This document shows, piece after piece, positions 35,401 to 43,816 of a stretch of DNA of 64,000 nucleotides (its first letter is position 1; each line of letters begins with the position of its first letter). The translations under genes and the position numbers were made by a program. Origin of the DNA: CAVYUC01 sp963816685 (GTDB lineage: Bacteria; Bacteroidota; Bacteroidia; Bacteroidales; Prolixibacteraceae). The DNA is taken from contig CAWFMB010000011.1 of the NCBI GenBank assembly GCA_963816685.1, forward strand, positions 1 through 64,000. Direction: 5' to 3'. The notes beneath the pieces were generated by a model. The model was not told the DNA's origin. It was given only the letters and a program-made list of their open reading frames with translations, and made no database searches.

Positions 35401-38400
35401 TGCAGCATAACCATCGAATGTAACTTCTTCCAACTGATCAAAAGTTACAGTTTCAAGTTTAGTTGTGCCTTTCCATAATTCAGCATAGTAAGTGAAGTTA
35501 TCATCCATATTCCAACCACCGGCTGGCATGAAAGAAATCTCACCGTCATTTATAACACCTGCATTCAGTTCGTCCTGATTGTTACAGCTAACATCCATAA
35601 CATCAACCATAGTAATTGCAAGTTCATCAGGTTGTTCAACAACAACTTTTACCGGACCATAAATACAACCTTTTGCATCTCTAATCCATACCTGGTATGA
35701 ACCTGCACGAACCCTGCGGTCGAACATGTAATATCCATTCATGTCAACTGCTTCTGATGCTGTGTTGTACCAACGATCTTCAGGAATTTCACTTGCATTT
35801 TCCCAAACACCTACGTTATTTGTTACTTCTGAATAAGGAGCAGTTCCACCCCAAATCTGGTAACGCATCAAACCATTATGAGCATCGAAACAACCTACAT
35901 TAACTGCATCTATTTCAAGTTTCAAAGGAGCTGGTTGTTTAATCTCAACATTGTATGTTGCCATACATCCCAAAGAATCATCTTCAACTGTTAATTCATA
36001 CATTCCAGCTGCCAAATCAACAAATTCACCAGTTTGGTTATTTTTTGTCCATGCGGTTTCGCCACCCATCAATTCGAGAGTGTAAGTATAATTTCCAAAA
36101 CCACCTGTAGTTGCATCCAGCAATCCTGAAATTGAACCATCATTTGATGGATCCTGTCCATCAACGTTGCAGGTAATATGACTAACTGTTACATTATCCC
36201 AATTCACTTCAACTGCATCAGCACCTTCAACTACGATTGGTCCAACATATTTAATAAGATCTGTATTTTCAACACCACACCAGTCGCGAACTGCCAACCA
36301 ATATTCTCCGGCCTGTACATTTTTAACAAGTACACTGTCGTTTTCAAAATCAACACCAGTAAATACTGTCCAGCTAACTTCATTTACCCAATTGTCGTGA
36401 GTAAAAATCTGTGGTTGCTGTGTTAATACATATTGATATCTTGCCTGGTCGTTTGCCAGATTAGGAATACCAACTGAACCGTTCATTGCTTCAATTCTGA
36501 TTTGTCCGTCAGTGCTTCCGTCACAGCCAGCTGCAACTGCACTCCAGGTCACATCCAATGCAGGAGGATCCATAATAACGATTTTCTCGATATTTGAATG
36601 ACATCCCCATTCGTCCATTGCAACTACCCAATAAGTACCTGCACCAAAAGCTGAATTGAATCCTAATACATCGCCATTATCAACAACAGCCTGAGCATTT
36701 CCGTCAGGATCAACATCAGTAATATACATTGCGGGATCCCTGATTACCTGAACACCCTGTAAGCTGCGTGTTACCCAACCTGAATCTGAAGTCCAGATTT
36801 TGATTTCAAATGATAATGTTCCGGTAAAGCTTTCCAGTGGAATTCCGTACCATTCGAAATAGTTCATATATCCGAAATCAGTTACTTCACTGTCCGGACA
36901 GTTGTAATAGCTTGGATTCCAAAAATCAAAAGTATTACCATTGCCCATGCTGTTAACAGCCTGGTTCAGCATATCAGCCAAATCCTGAAGTGTAGCTTCA
37001 TCAGACAACATTGTAATATCAATATCAACAGGAATTCCGTTAACTTCCCATCCTGACATCGCAGTTTGCTGAATACCTTCAGGCAGACTGTTAATATCAA
37101 ACGGAACATTTTCAAGATCAGTTCCTACAGGAATATTATACAATTCGAACAAATCAAACGGCATTGGTTCACAACCTTCGCCTTCTTTATTGAAGAGGTT
37201 GATCATACCAAGTGCACAATTATTATAGATTGTATCTACAAATTCGATTATATTTTCATTATTTGGCCAGTCAACCATAACTTCAGTCTGGCAACCGTTA
37301 GCATCCTCAATATAAATAGTATGACGTGCAGTGTCAATAGCAAATGTATTATACATTGAAGCTTGTACCCATGCACCTTCATCCATTCTGTATTTGTAAT
37401 ATTCCATTCCACCTGTTGAAACAAACGGAGTTCCGCCTGTTACGCGAATAGCAAGGTTACCGTCAGTATTTTCAGGACAGGTAGGAGGAAGAGTCTGCCA
37501 TGGAACGATTTCAGCTGTAATAGCTTCCGGCTCCATAATGTCTTTTGTCCATCCGTATGTGCAATCAATAGTTATATCATGAACATCAAATGTATGATTA
37601 CCTGCATCTACATCAGCAAAATCATTTGAATCCTGCCATGCACCGCCATCCATTCTGTATTCGAATTCATGATTTCCGGCACCTGTTGTCAGCACAATAC
37701 TTACATCTGTTGTACCACCGTTACATCCGATTTCATCATAAACCAAATCAAATTCGGTAGTTAATACTTTAATCGCATTGTCGTTGTTTGCATTTTCGAA
37801 GTCATCAAAACAACCATTTGCATCAAACAAACGCACGTAATAAACAGCTGGTTCCAATCCTGTGGCTGTTGCATTTACATCCATTACAGTATCAGTTGTT
37901 GCGCTTGTAAAATTAGGTGTTGTTGAATAAACCCACCACCAGTCGGCTTCAGCACCTGAACCACCTGTAATTGATTCAACATCAATTGATAATGTTCCAT
38001 TGTCATCCTCACATGATGCATCAGTATGGTTCACTGTAAATTCAATTGCAGCTGGTTGAATAATTTCAACAGTTTTATTCCATTCACAACCTAATGAATC
38101 AGAAATATGAATTGTATAGGATCCGGCTGCAAGATTTTCTTTTGTTAAAGTTTCAACACGACCGGCATAAACATCTTTAAACCAAACATTGTAACCATCA
38201 ACAAAAGGAGTAGCTCCATCAATAGCAATATCAACAGAACCATCACCGGAAGATACATTTGTTCCAAGGAAACAACCTAAATTTTCAACATTTACAGTTA
38301 CAGCCCATGGATCTTTATTGTCAACGACAACAACTTCTTCCCACCATGCCAAATCTCTTAAATCTTTGCAGTTGTTTGCATCCTGAACAGCAATATGATA

Positions 38401-39465
38401 AGTTCCGGGATCTCTTTCCAAAACATTATTTGTTTTTGCATAACCTGAAAGAGTGGCAACAGCTTCAGCCGGATTTGAAGTATTCAGGAAATCAGCAGTA
38501 ACTTGTGCCCATGAAGCATCAGGAACAATATAATAGGTATATGCCTTTGTTCCGCCTGTTGCAAATATTTCGATATCTCCAAGTCCGCCGGGGCAATCAA
38601 CATTAACAGTATTTTCAACTGTGTAAGCCAGAGCCTGTGGTGCGGTTACATTAAATTTCTTGATGTAAGAAACACATTCTCCATCAAGTACTCTTACTGT
38701 ATTGTTAGTAGAAGGTGCAGTAACATTGGCTTGTGGATTATCAGTAAAAGATGCACCATTAAAAGAATAGTCATAATCATCTTCTGCGGGTGTAGTTACA
38801 ATAGCAATAGCATCTTGTCCGTCACAATCAGCAGCTGAAGCATCAACCACAACTTCTTCAATTCCTTGTGTTACAGTAATAGCACCATCAGTTGTTAAAT
38901 CCGAAAGGATCTGAGTAACATCGTTTGGATACAGATTCCAGAATTTGCTTTTGGTGTTATCCCATTTCAAATCGGTTGAAACAACAAATTGATTCACAAC
39001 CCCGTAAGAATAAGGATAAGCAGCCAATTCGAAGTGCAGGTTAAAAACTGGTGTCACATCGTCATCAGGTGAAATAGTACCATTCCCTAAAGGATCATTA
39101 TTACTATCCCATTGAATGGTAAGTGTACCTGGTGTACTTTCTGACACTGTCAACTCAGAAGCTAATACTGAGTGGACATCAGATATATTTTTATAACTAA
39201 ACACGGTGCTGTTGTAATTTAATACCAGCACAAATGTGTCTATTTTAACGAAGTCCTGCATCGAAACTTGGACTTCATAACTGTTATCCAGACGATAACA
39301 ATCACTAACATCTTCAGCCCAAACATGATACGTTTCTTGCGGAGGGGTTGCTTGTGCATTTACCGCCACTGCTAACAGAATCGCAACCATGCTTAAGCCA
39401 ATTTTTCGAAGAACATTGCCTAAGCCATGCTCGCCGAGTAAAAAATTTCCAGTAAATTTTTTCAT
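32419..39465 (-). CDS. Giant T9SS-exported surface protein with cohesin-like, SprB-repeat and OB-fold regions
   Basis: The 2348-residue protein begins with a long signal peptide (cut after about residue 39, NAQA). Residues about 45-205 resemble a cohesin domain (FVLVLNYNSTVFSYKNISDV). The long middle, about 205-2050, is a chain of SprB-type repeats, recognisable by repeated phrases such as GTYHIAVQDANNCKDL, SYTIHISDSLGCEW and QPAPLKLEIDAVNVGCF. An OB-fold-like region follows at about 2095-2250 (SIAKVTGTVTGVSSGEGFWM). The last 80 residues form a type A T9SS sorting domain (FKVYPNPFSDRINIENSDK to the final ERIVKR). It should be exported through T9SS and attached to the surface. SprB in Flavobacterium is a gliding adhesin, and adhesion is the likely role here. 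The cohesin-like start is unusual. Confidence 0.93.
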   Translation of the reverse strand: MKKFTGNFLLGEHGLGNVLRKIGLSMVAILLAVAVNAQATPPQETYHVWAEDVSDCYRLDNSYEVQVSMQDFVKIDTFVLVLNYNSTVFSYKNISDVHSVLASELTVSESTPGTLTIQWDSNNDPLGNGTISPDDDVTPVFNLHFELAAYPYSYGVVNQFVVSTDLKWDNTKSKFWNLYPNDVTQILSDLTTDGAITVTQGIEEVVVDASAADCDGQDAIAIVTTPAEDDYDYSFNGASFTDNPQANVTAPSTNNTVRVLDGECVSYIKKFNVTAPQALAYTVENTVNVDCPGGLGDIEIFATGGTKAYTYYIVPDASWAQVTADFLNTSNPAEAVATLSGYAKTNNVLERDPGTYHIAVQDANNCKDLRDLAWWEEVVVVDNKDPWAVTVNVENLGCFLGTNVSSGDGSVDIAIDGATPFVDGYNVWFKDVYAGRVETLTKENLAAGSYTIHISDSLGCEWNKTVEIIQPAAIEFTVNHTDASCEDDNGTLSIDVESITGGSGAEADWWWVYSTTPNFTSATTDTVMDVNATATGLEPAVYYVRLFDANGCFDDFENANNDNAIKVLTTEFDLVYDEIGCNGGTTDVSIVLTTGAGNHEFEYRMDGGAWQDSNDFADVDAGNHTFDVHDITIDCTYGWTKDIMEPEAITAEIVPWQTLPPTCPENTDGNLAIRVTGGTPFVSTGGMEYYKYRMDEGAWVQASMYNTFAIDTARHTIYIEDANGCQTEVMVDWPNNENIIEFVDTIYNNCALGMINLFNKEGEGCEPMPFDLFELYNIPVGTDLENVPFDINSLPEGIQQTAMSGWEVNGIPVDIDITMLSDEATLQDLADMLNQAVNSMGNGNTFDFWNPSYYNCPDSEVTDFGYMNYFEWYGIPLESFTGTLSFEIKIWTSDSGWVTRSLQGVQVIRDPAMYITDVDPDGNAQAVVDNGDVLGFNSAFGAGTYWVVAMDEWGCHSNIEKIVIMDPPALDVTWSAVAAGCDGSTDGQIRIEAMNGSVGIPNLANDQARYQYVLTQQPQIFTHDNWVNEVSWTVFTGVDFENDSVLVKNVQAGEYWLAVRDWCGVENTDLIKYVGPIVVEGADAVEVNWDNVTVSHITCNVDGQDPSNDGSISGLLDATTGGFGNYTYTLELMGGETAWTKNNQTGEFVDLAAGMYELTVEDDSLGCMATYNVEIKQPAPLKLEIDAVNVGCFDAHNGLMRYQIWGGTAPYSEVTNNVGVWENASEIPEDRWYNTASEAVDMNGYYMFDRRVRAGSYQVWIRDAKGCIYGPVKVVVEQPDELAITMVDVMDVSCNNQDELNAGVINDGEISFMPAGGWNMDDNFTYYAELWKGTTKLETVTFDQLEEVTFDGYAAGDYTIKLYETNGTITAAGYAKPYISYTNYFTDNGWLTFIPYQNADLTTCFALYDVTIGQPDPITYDEIDWRSVKCYNTASGEIYLPNIQGGTPSTTDGYYVGLEGPVNYDADLQSNFATNKHVFANSIQWFKTGAGSNEFTFDHLTWGHYTVHIMDANGCWIYKESGEIENPDTLKLQVVELVDNASCNGGTGTIQIDAVGGTGSYMYAVDATMVPNPESQNFPNDLDLDAYLAGLNWQASDTFEVTAGTWIGYVKDESGCIAGFSTNAKGAPIYHHRTTVLQPNAIVANNFGQVTATCYADASGKITIGSITGGNGASWTIQVMGTDYTGAVVNEEFTVSASSNVTVSGLMASTTKTDPTKMTADDKYSIYVYDNEGCISAEYTQYVMQPEPFEVVLKDKQNAFVCPNDKAGIFEIQVVSGGTPFGTGADGKPLYEYKWEAYSDSAYTMAIDSLTDNEYGFVKTFLGYAGIHYRVFAQDANGCETQRDTFIQAPQEVTFTVEDLTCNGADMAAARINAVGTPDRTFRVLYKEIENDVPSTDTFIVYNGWFSDYVDVTDAFSFDNENFIDRHYAIMVEDNLGCRSLVDTLTFDAVQTALSLNVDVVETSECNEVIDIAFTGGVEPYVVMVNDSVIDTYSGYMLSRGTNVVKVMDAHMCEATETIEVVGDYVTRDTTIETYIGEETAFVDTEAGVDTMFAVGTYELLYNYEGCERTLNVEVVEVPRPLSIAEVNGTGADSPYAGSIAKVTGTVTGVSSGEGFWMQDANEAWSGVWIVYTETGDLAIGDGVEVVGEISEIADVTSITATEVTEVTAELTVEPVVLDSPLDVEQEMYESMVVKVVGARANAVDDVTGEWTIYYQPIEDAVVNDLLYAYEPVEGDFYDVTGIVNARFDAFKLEPRMEEDIMNITTPAIFTPVNVQFKVYPNPFSDRINIENSDKLTRVVISNVAGQRVIDVEYPSNEIRTANLVSGVYIISMYTENGIAKSERIVKR

Positions 39466-39839
39466 AGCAACTTGCTTTAAATTGAACTTAATTGATTGAT
39501 TGATTTAATTTATTTAATCTTTTATATCATTTTTTCAGACAAAATTGTCTTCTCAAACGTACTAAACATTACAAACGTATAAAATTTATCAGCAATGTAC
39601 AAACTATCTGCTGTATAATATACTATCTTTTACTCTTTGTTTTCAACAGTCCAGCGCCATCCTTAACACCCTATTGTTAATATCCGTTTGCGGATTAATC
39701 CAGAGGTTTGCTGTACTTCAAAATATTTGCAATTTTAATTCTATTTTTTCAAATAACTACAATAAATATCTCTTTTTTTCGCTTCTTTAATTGGTTTAAT
39801 CCAGAAACTGTTGTTTTATTAAAAAATAAAATATTTATT
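39466..39839 (-). other. Long leader and regulatory gap upstream of the surface protein
   Basis: This AT-rich stretch contains a GATT-rich run near the surface protein start, a promoter (39572-39603) and a second TACGTTTG copy at 39561-39554. TTAACA/TGTTAA near 39662 is a small inverted repeat. No gene is visible apart from the upstream extension of the small lipoprotein frame. Confidence 0.5.
39572..39603 (-). promoter_or_regulatory. Promoter of the giant surface protein gene
   Basis: TTTG (39603-39600) and TACGTTTG (39579-39572), 20 bases apart, match the -33/-7 consensus fully. A second TACGTTTG lies 18 bases downstream without its own well-placed -33 box. The implied leader is about 100 nt, long for this phylum. 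Confidence 0.65.
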
Positions 39840-40049
39840 ATGAACATTTCACGATGCTTTCGTAAATACAATTCATTATATCCACTTGATCCGGTTTACC
39901 CTACTTCCAAATGGGAAATATTTTCTAAAAAGTTGATTTTGGCTTTTATTTTTATATCAGTAATCGGTTTGCATTCCTGCAAAACCTGCAAATGTCCTGC
40001 ATACTCAAACAACAATAAACCTCCAACAGAAACTTCAAAATCCTCCTAA
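39840..40049 (+). CDS. Small putative lipoprotein with a CKCPAYS motif
   Basis: From the ATG at 39840 the frame gives 69 residues: a basic N-terminus, one hydrophobic stretch (KKLILAFIFISVIGLHSC) that ends like a lipobox, then CKTCKCPAYSNNNKPP and a short Ser/Thr tail. The frame stays open back to 39708, but that extension is low-complexity AT-rich sequence. Small Bacteroidota lipoproteins with a Cys-x-Cys-Pro-Ala-Tyr-Ser ending do occur, which supports this as a real gene. The function is unknown. The N-terminus before the hydrophobic stretch is long for a lipoprotein signal. Confidence 0.5.
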   Translation: MNISRCFRKYNSLYPLDPVYPTSKWEIFSKKLILAFIFISVIGLHSCKTCKCPAYSNNNKPPTETSKSS

Positions 40050-40264
40050 ACCCCGGTTTTTTTATAATTTGATGAAATTTACAAAAGCCAAAAATGAATA
40101 TAACCTGTTAAAAAAAAGTCAGATGCGCGAAATTTAACCGCCTGAGATTTTCATATTCCTGAACAACCTTGCTGGATGGGCAGTATTTTTAATTCTAAAG
40201 CTGAAAAATCATTTTTAAATTAACATTAAGGTTATCCGGATTTCATTTGAAAATAAAAACAGGA

Positions 40265-40296
40265 TTTGATACTATTAAATAATAGTAGTTACTTTG
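40265..40296 (+). promoter_or_regulatory. Probable gapA promoter with an internal palindrome
   Basis: TTTG (40265-40268) and TTACTTTG (40289-40296) are 20 bases apart. The spacer contains a perfect inverted repeat, TACTATT (40270-40276) with AATAGTA (40281-40287), placed where a repressor could block polymerase. The -7 box deviates in its second base. Confidence 0.5.
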
Positions 40297-40377
40297 TATC
40301 ACATTAAGAATCAGGTTTAAATACTGAAGAATATAAATAAATAAAAAAACATTTCAATAATTAAAACTTTCTCAACT

Positions 40378-41385
40378 ATGTCAAAAATTAAAATAGGTAT
40401 TAATGGTTTCGGAAGAATTGGCCGGTTGGTTTTCCGTTCTGCAATGGCTAATGATAACATTGAAGTTGTTGGTATCAACGACTTAATAGATGTTGATTAC
40501 ATCGCTTACATGCTGAAATATGATTCTACTCATGGAAGATTTAATGGAGAAGTTTCAGTAGATGGGAATAATCTTGTTGTAAACGGCAAATCTATTCGTA
40601 TCACTTCCGAAATGAATCCTGCCGATTTGAAATGGGGTGAAGTTGGTGCTGAATATGTAGTTGAATCTACCGGATTGTTCCTGACCAAAGAAAAAGCTCA
40701 GGCACATATTGATGCCGGTGCAAAAAAAGTTATCATGTCAGCTCCATCAAAAGATGATACCCCAATGTTTGTTATGGGTGTAAATAATAAAAAATACACT
40801 AACGACATGAATTTTGTTTCAAATGCTTCATGCACCACAAATTGTTTGGCACCCATTGCTAAAGTTTTACATGATAATTTTGGTATTGCAGAAGGTTTGA
40901 TGACAACAGTACATGCAACTACTGCAACACAAAAAACAGTTGATGGTCCATCGAAAAAAGACTGGCGTGGCGGACGCGGTGCCGGCCAGAATATTATTCC
41001 TTCGTCTACAGGAGCTGCCAAAGCAGTGGGTAAAGTTATTCCCGAATTAAATGGTAAACTTACCGGAATGGCTTTCCGTGTTCCAACTCCCAACGTTTCA
41101 GTTGTGGATTTAACTGTTCGTTTGGAAAAGGGTGCTTCCTATGAAGAAATTTGTGCTGCAATGAAAGCTGCCTCCGAAGGTGAGTTAAAAGGTGTTCTTG
41201 GATATACTGAAGATGCAGTTGTTTCCAATGATTTCCTTGGCGATTCAAGAACTTCCATTTTTGATGCAGGTGCAGGAATCGGATTAAATGATAATTTCGT
41301 AAAAGTAGTTTCCTGGTACGATAACGAATGGGGTTATTCAACAAAAGTTGTTGAACTTATCCAGTACATGGATTCTGTAAAATAA
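40378..41385 (+). CDS. gapA: Type I glyceraldehyde-3-phosphate dehydrogenase
   Basis: The 335-residue enzyme oxidises glyceraldehyde 3-phosphate to 1,3-bisphosphoglycerate with NAD. The Rossmann motif INGFGRIGR lies at residues 8-16. The catalytic C152 sits in SNASCTTNCLAP, with the conserved His in TTVHATTATQ. KAVGKVIPELNGKLTGMAFR and the final WYDNEWGYS are typical. N33-D35 in GINDL favours NAD over NADP. It is a single-gene unit with its own probable promoter and a strong terminator. The length and residues indicate the glycolytic housekeeping form. Confidence 0.98.
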   Translation: MSKIKIGINGFGRIGRLVFRSAMANDNIEVVGINDLIDVDYIAYMLKYDSTHGRFNGEVSVDGNNLVVNGKSIRITSEMNPADLKWGEVGAEYVVESTGLFLTKEKAQAHIDAGAKKVIMSAPSKDDTPMFVMGVNNKKYTNDMNFVSNASCTTNCLAPIAKVLHDNFGIAEGLMTTVHATTATQKTVDGPSKKDWRGGRGAGQNIIPSSTGAAKAVGKVIPELNGKLTGMAFRVPTPNVSVVDLTVRLEKGASYEEICAAMKAASEGELKGVLGYTEDAVVSNDFLGDSRTSIFDAGAGIGLNDNFVKVVSWYDNEWGYSTKVVELIQYMDSVK

Positions 41386-41408
41386 ATATACTATATATAC
41401 AATGGTAT

Positions 41409-41435
41409 AAAAGGGCGCCGATATGGTGCCCTTTT
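41409..41435 (+). terminator. Terminator of gapA
   Basis: An 11-bp stem (AAAAGGGCGCC with GGTGCCCTTTT, one G-U pair) with a 5-nt loop is followed by CTTTT, 24 nt after the gapA stop. Confidence 0.85.
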
Positions 41436-41578
41436 CTTTTGCACAAATTCCGTTGGAACTGCAATCTGCCAAAACACCGGAAGAATTATCCGCATATTCC
41501 GGATCATTCAATTTTCTCAAACCAACAAGAAATGAAGTTTTGAAGGTTTCGGTCAGGATGTAACTTCTTCGCAGAAAG

Positions 41579-42826
41579 CTACTCGTAGCGAAGTGACTCT
41601 ATCGGATCCAACCGCGCTGCTTTTTGAGCCGGATAGTAGCCGGAAACAATTCCGACAATAAAACATAACACGACGCCAACCAAAATCCACATCCAGGGAA
41701 TGATAAACGACGAACCAATTAACATGGAAACCATGTTGCCAATAAAAATTCCTAAAACAATTCCAAGTGCACCTCCAATCTGACCGATAACCACTGCTTC
41801 TATTAAAAACTGCTGTCTGACAGTAATTCCTTTTGCACCGATCGCTTTTCGAACACCAATTTCACGGGTTCGTTCAGTCACCGAAACAAGCATGATATTC
41901 ATCAGCCCTATTGCTGCTCCAAATAAGGTTATAAATCCAATAATGGTGGCAACCATTGTAATGTTCTTAATATTGTCCAACAGGATATTTACTAGATTAT
42001 CACTTTTTTCTATGTTGAAATCAGTTTCATCAAGTGGATCAAGTCCGCGTACAATTCTGAAAACAGCTTCAGCCTGACCAGTTGCAGCTTCAATTAATTC
42101 AGGTTGTTCAACTTTAATCTGGATATCAAAATTCATATTCGGCCTCGAAAAATAATTTCGTGTATTTGTATATGGAATAAAACATACCATATCACTGTTG
42201 TTTCCAAAACCGCTCCCCTTTATTTTCAAAACACCGATTACCTTATATTTGCCACCACCAATACTGATTATTTTCTGAAGTGGATTTTCTCCTTCCTTAA
42301 ATAAACGCTTCACCAGTTCGGCACCAAGTATTGCAACATTTCTGCCCGATTCAATATCCTGTTCATTAAATCCTCGTCCCTGGTTGACTTCATAACCCGA
42401 AGTGAACAAAAAGTTATCATCAATTCCCCTGACAGTTATATTTGGATTTGTTTTTTCCGATTCATATTTCAAGGTTGCAGTTCCCGTGGCATAAACTGAA
42501 ATAGCTGTTGTGGCCGGAAAATCAAACTTTTCTTTAAAATCCCGTGCTTCATAATACGAAATATAGGCATGATTCTTCGTACGATACCTGTTGTTTCCCA
42601 CCTGTACGCGCATACCCCTGCTCGAAATTGAAAAGGTATTGGCTCCCATAAATGTAAATTCCCTGGTTATCGAATTTTTTATTGAATCAATCGCTGTTAA
42701 AATACCCACCAACGCTGTAATTCCAACAGCAATAATTAAAACAGTAAGAATTGTTCTTAAAAGATTGCTTCTGATTGAGATGAGTGCAATTCGTATATTT
42801 TCTGCAAATAATGTAATCTTTCGCAT
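41579..42826 (-). CDS. MacB/FtsX-like ABC transporter permease
   Basis: The 415-residue protein has one N-terminal transmembrane helix (RTILTVLIIAVGITALVGIL), a large periplasmic MacB_PCD domain (about 45-250) and three C-terminal helices with the FtsX-family phrase VTERTREIGVRKAIGA (about 312-327). It ends KAARLDPIESLRYE, the normal terminus. Such permeases pair with an ATPase, often adjacent, and move no substrate through the membrane but transmit force to periplasmic or outer-membrane partners. No ATPase gene is next to it here, so its partner is elsewhere. Confidence 0.93.
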   Translation of the reverse strand: MRKITLFAENIRIALISIRSNLLRTILTVLIIAVGITALVGILTAIDSIKNSITREFTFMGANTFSISSRGMRVQVGNNRYRTKNHAYISYYEARDFKEKFDFPATTAISVYATGTATLKYESEKTNPNITVRGIDDNFLFTSGYEVNQGRGFNEQDIESGRNVAILGAELVKRLFKEGENPLQKIISIGGGKYKVIGVLKIKGSGFGNNSDMVCFIPYTNTRNYFSRPNMNFDIQIKVEQPELIEAATGQAEAVFRIVRGLDPLDETDFNIEKSDNLVNILLDNIKNITMVATIIGFITLFGAAIGLMNIMLVSVTERTREIGVRKAIGAKGITVRQQFLIEAVVIGQIGGALGIVLGIFIGNMVSMLIGSSFIIPWMWILVGVVLCFIVGIVSGYYPAQKAARLDPIESLRYE

Positions 42827-43146
42827 TTATGCCGGTTTTCGAGAAAAACTTTAATCCTGCAACAATATTACTATTTATTAGTGACACAATTAAACAGAAA
42901 ATTACATTTTGAAACAGAATTGATATTTTGAGGCTTTTTGACGAACAGGTGACGGTATTGTTCAATTATTTTCCCTGCTTAATGTTTTTTAACATTTTTT
43001 AATCCTGCACAAAAAGACAGTATTTTACATCAATAAATCTTTGGTAAAACCTTTATGAATCAGATTTTTGAAAACGATTAATTTAAGTTCTAATTCATCA
43101 ATTTATCATTATCTGTTAAATATTAATAACAAATTGAAAAAAGGCA
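42827..43146. other. Intergenic stretch between the divergent permease and pRiA4b-like genes
   Basis: This AT-rich stretch holds the upstream regions of both divergent genes. Apart from the promoter beginning at 43147, I see no RNA gene, repeat or open frame worth calling. Confidence 0.5.
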
Positions 43147-43179
43147 CTTGGTATTTGCGACAATAACTTCATAAATTTG
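43147..43179 (+). promoter_or_regulatory. Promoter of the pRiA4b ORF-3-like gene
   Basis: CTTG (43147-43150) and TAAATTTG (43172-43179) are 21 bases apart. The -7 box is a perfect match. Transcription would start near 43185, about 20 nt before the start codon. Confidence 0.6.
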
Positions 43180-43205
43180 AAGTCTGTTCAAATAAAAGAA
43201 GGTTT

Positions 43206-43721
43206 ATGATTTATCGTTTCAAAATCACTTCTCAGGAAACAACAAACTTCTATCTGGAAGTTGAATTAGATGAAAAGCAAACGTTTTTCGATTTACATTT
43301 AGCCATTCAAAAAAGCCTTGGCTTCGAATCACACCAACTTGCATCATTTTTTGTTTCGGATACGCACTGGCGGAAATTGAAGGAAATTTCGATGCTTGAT
43401 TTGGGATTAAATGGCCCGGCTTATCTTATTATGCAAAAAACGAAACTGTCAGATTTAATTGAATCAAAAGATCAAAAACTGATATATACTTTTGATTTTT
43501 TTAATGACAGATCTTTTTATTTGGAACTAACAGGAATAATTATGGAAAGAAATCTTAATGAACCGTTAGTCACTCTGAAGCAGGGTGACGCCCCTGTACA
43601 GGTTTTCGGTGAGGAAATCATTGCACAGGAGTCAGCCAATCTTCAGGAAGAAGAGGTTTTTATGGATTTTGGTGAGGTTGATGATTACACAGAATTGTAT
43701 GGGGAAATGGAAGATTTTTAA
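43206..43721 (+). CDS. Plasmid pRiA4b ORF-3 family protein
   Basis: The 171-residue acidic protein matches the pRiA4b ORF-3/IS1096 TnpR-like fold. It starts with a ubiquitin-like half (MIYRFKITSQETTNFYLEVE, with FFDLHLAIQKSLGFESHQLA), contains SFFVSDTHWRK, and then KLIYTFDFFNDRSFYLELTG. The family is named after plasmid and transposon passengers but is chromosomally stable in Bacteroidota, where a copy beside miaA is common. The biochemical role is unknown. The C-terminal 30 residues are strongly acidic. A terminator follows, so it is a monocistronic unit with its own promoter. Confidence 0.85.
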   Translation: MIYRFKITSQETTNFYLEVELDEKQTFFDLHLAIQKSLGFESHQLASFFVSDTHWRKLKEISMLDLGLNGPAYLIMQKTKLSDLIESKDQKLIYTFDFFNDRSFYLELTGIIMERNLNEPLVTLKQGDAPVQVFGEEIIAQESANLQEEEVFMDFGEVDDYTELYGEMEDF

Positions 43722-43748
43722 ATCTTTCAGCAAATTTAAAAAACTAAC

Positions 43749-43783
43749 AGACTGTTCAATTTATTTTGAACAGTCTTTTTTTT
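43749..43783 (+). terminator. Terminator after the pRiA4b ORF-3-like gene
   Basis: AGACTGTTCAA pairs with TTGAACAGTCT around a short AT loop, followed by a run of eight T. Confidence 0.85.
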
Positions 43784-43816
43784 GTCATTTATTTGCCCAA
43801 AAGTAAACATTGAATA

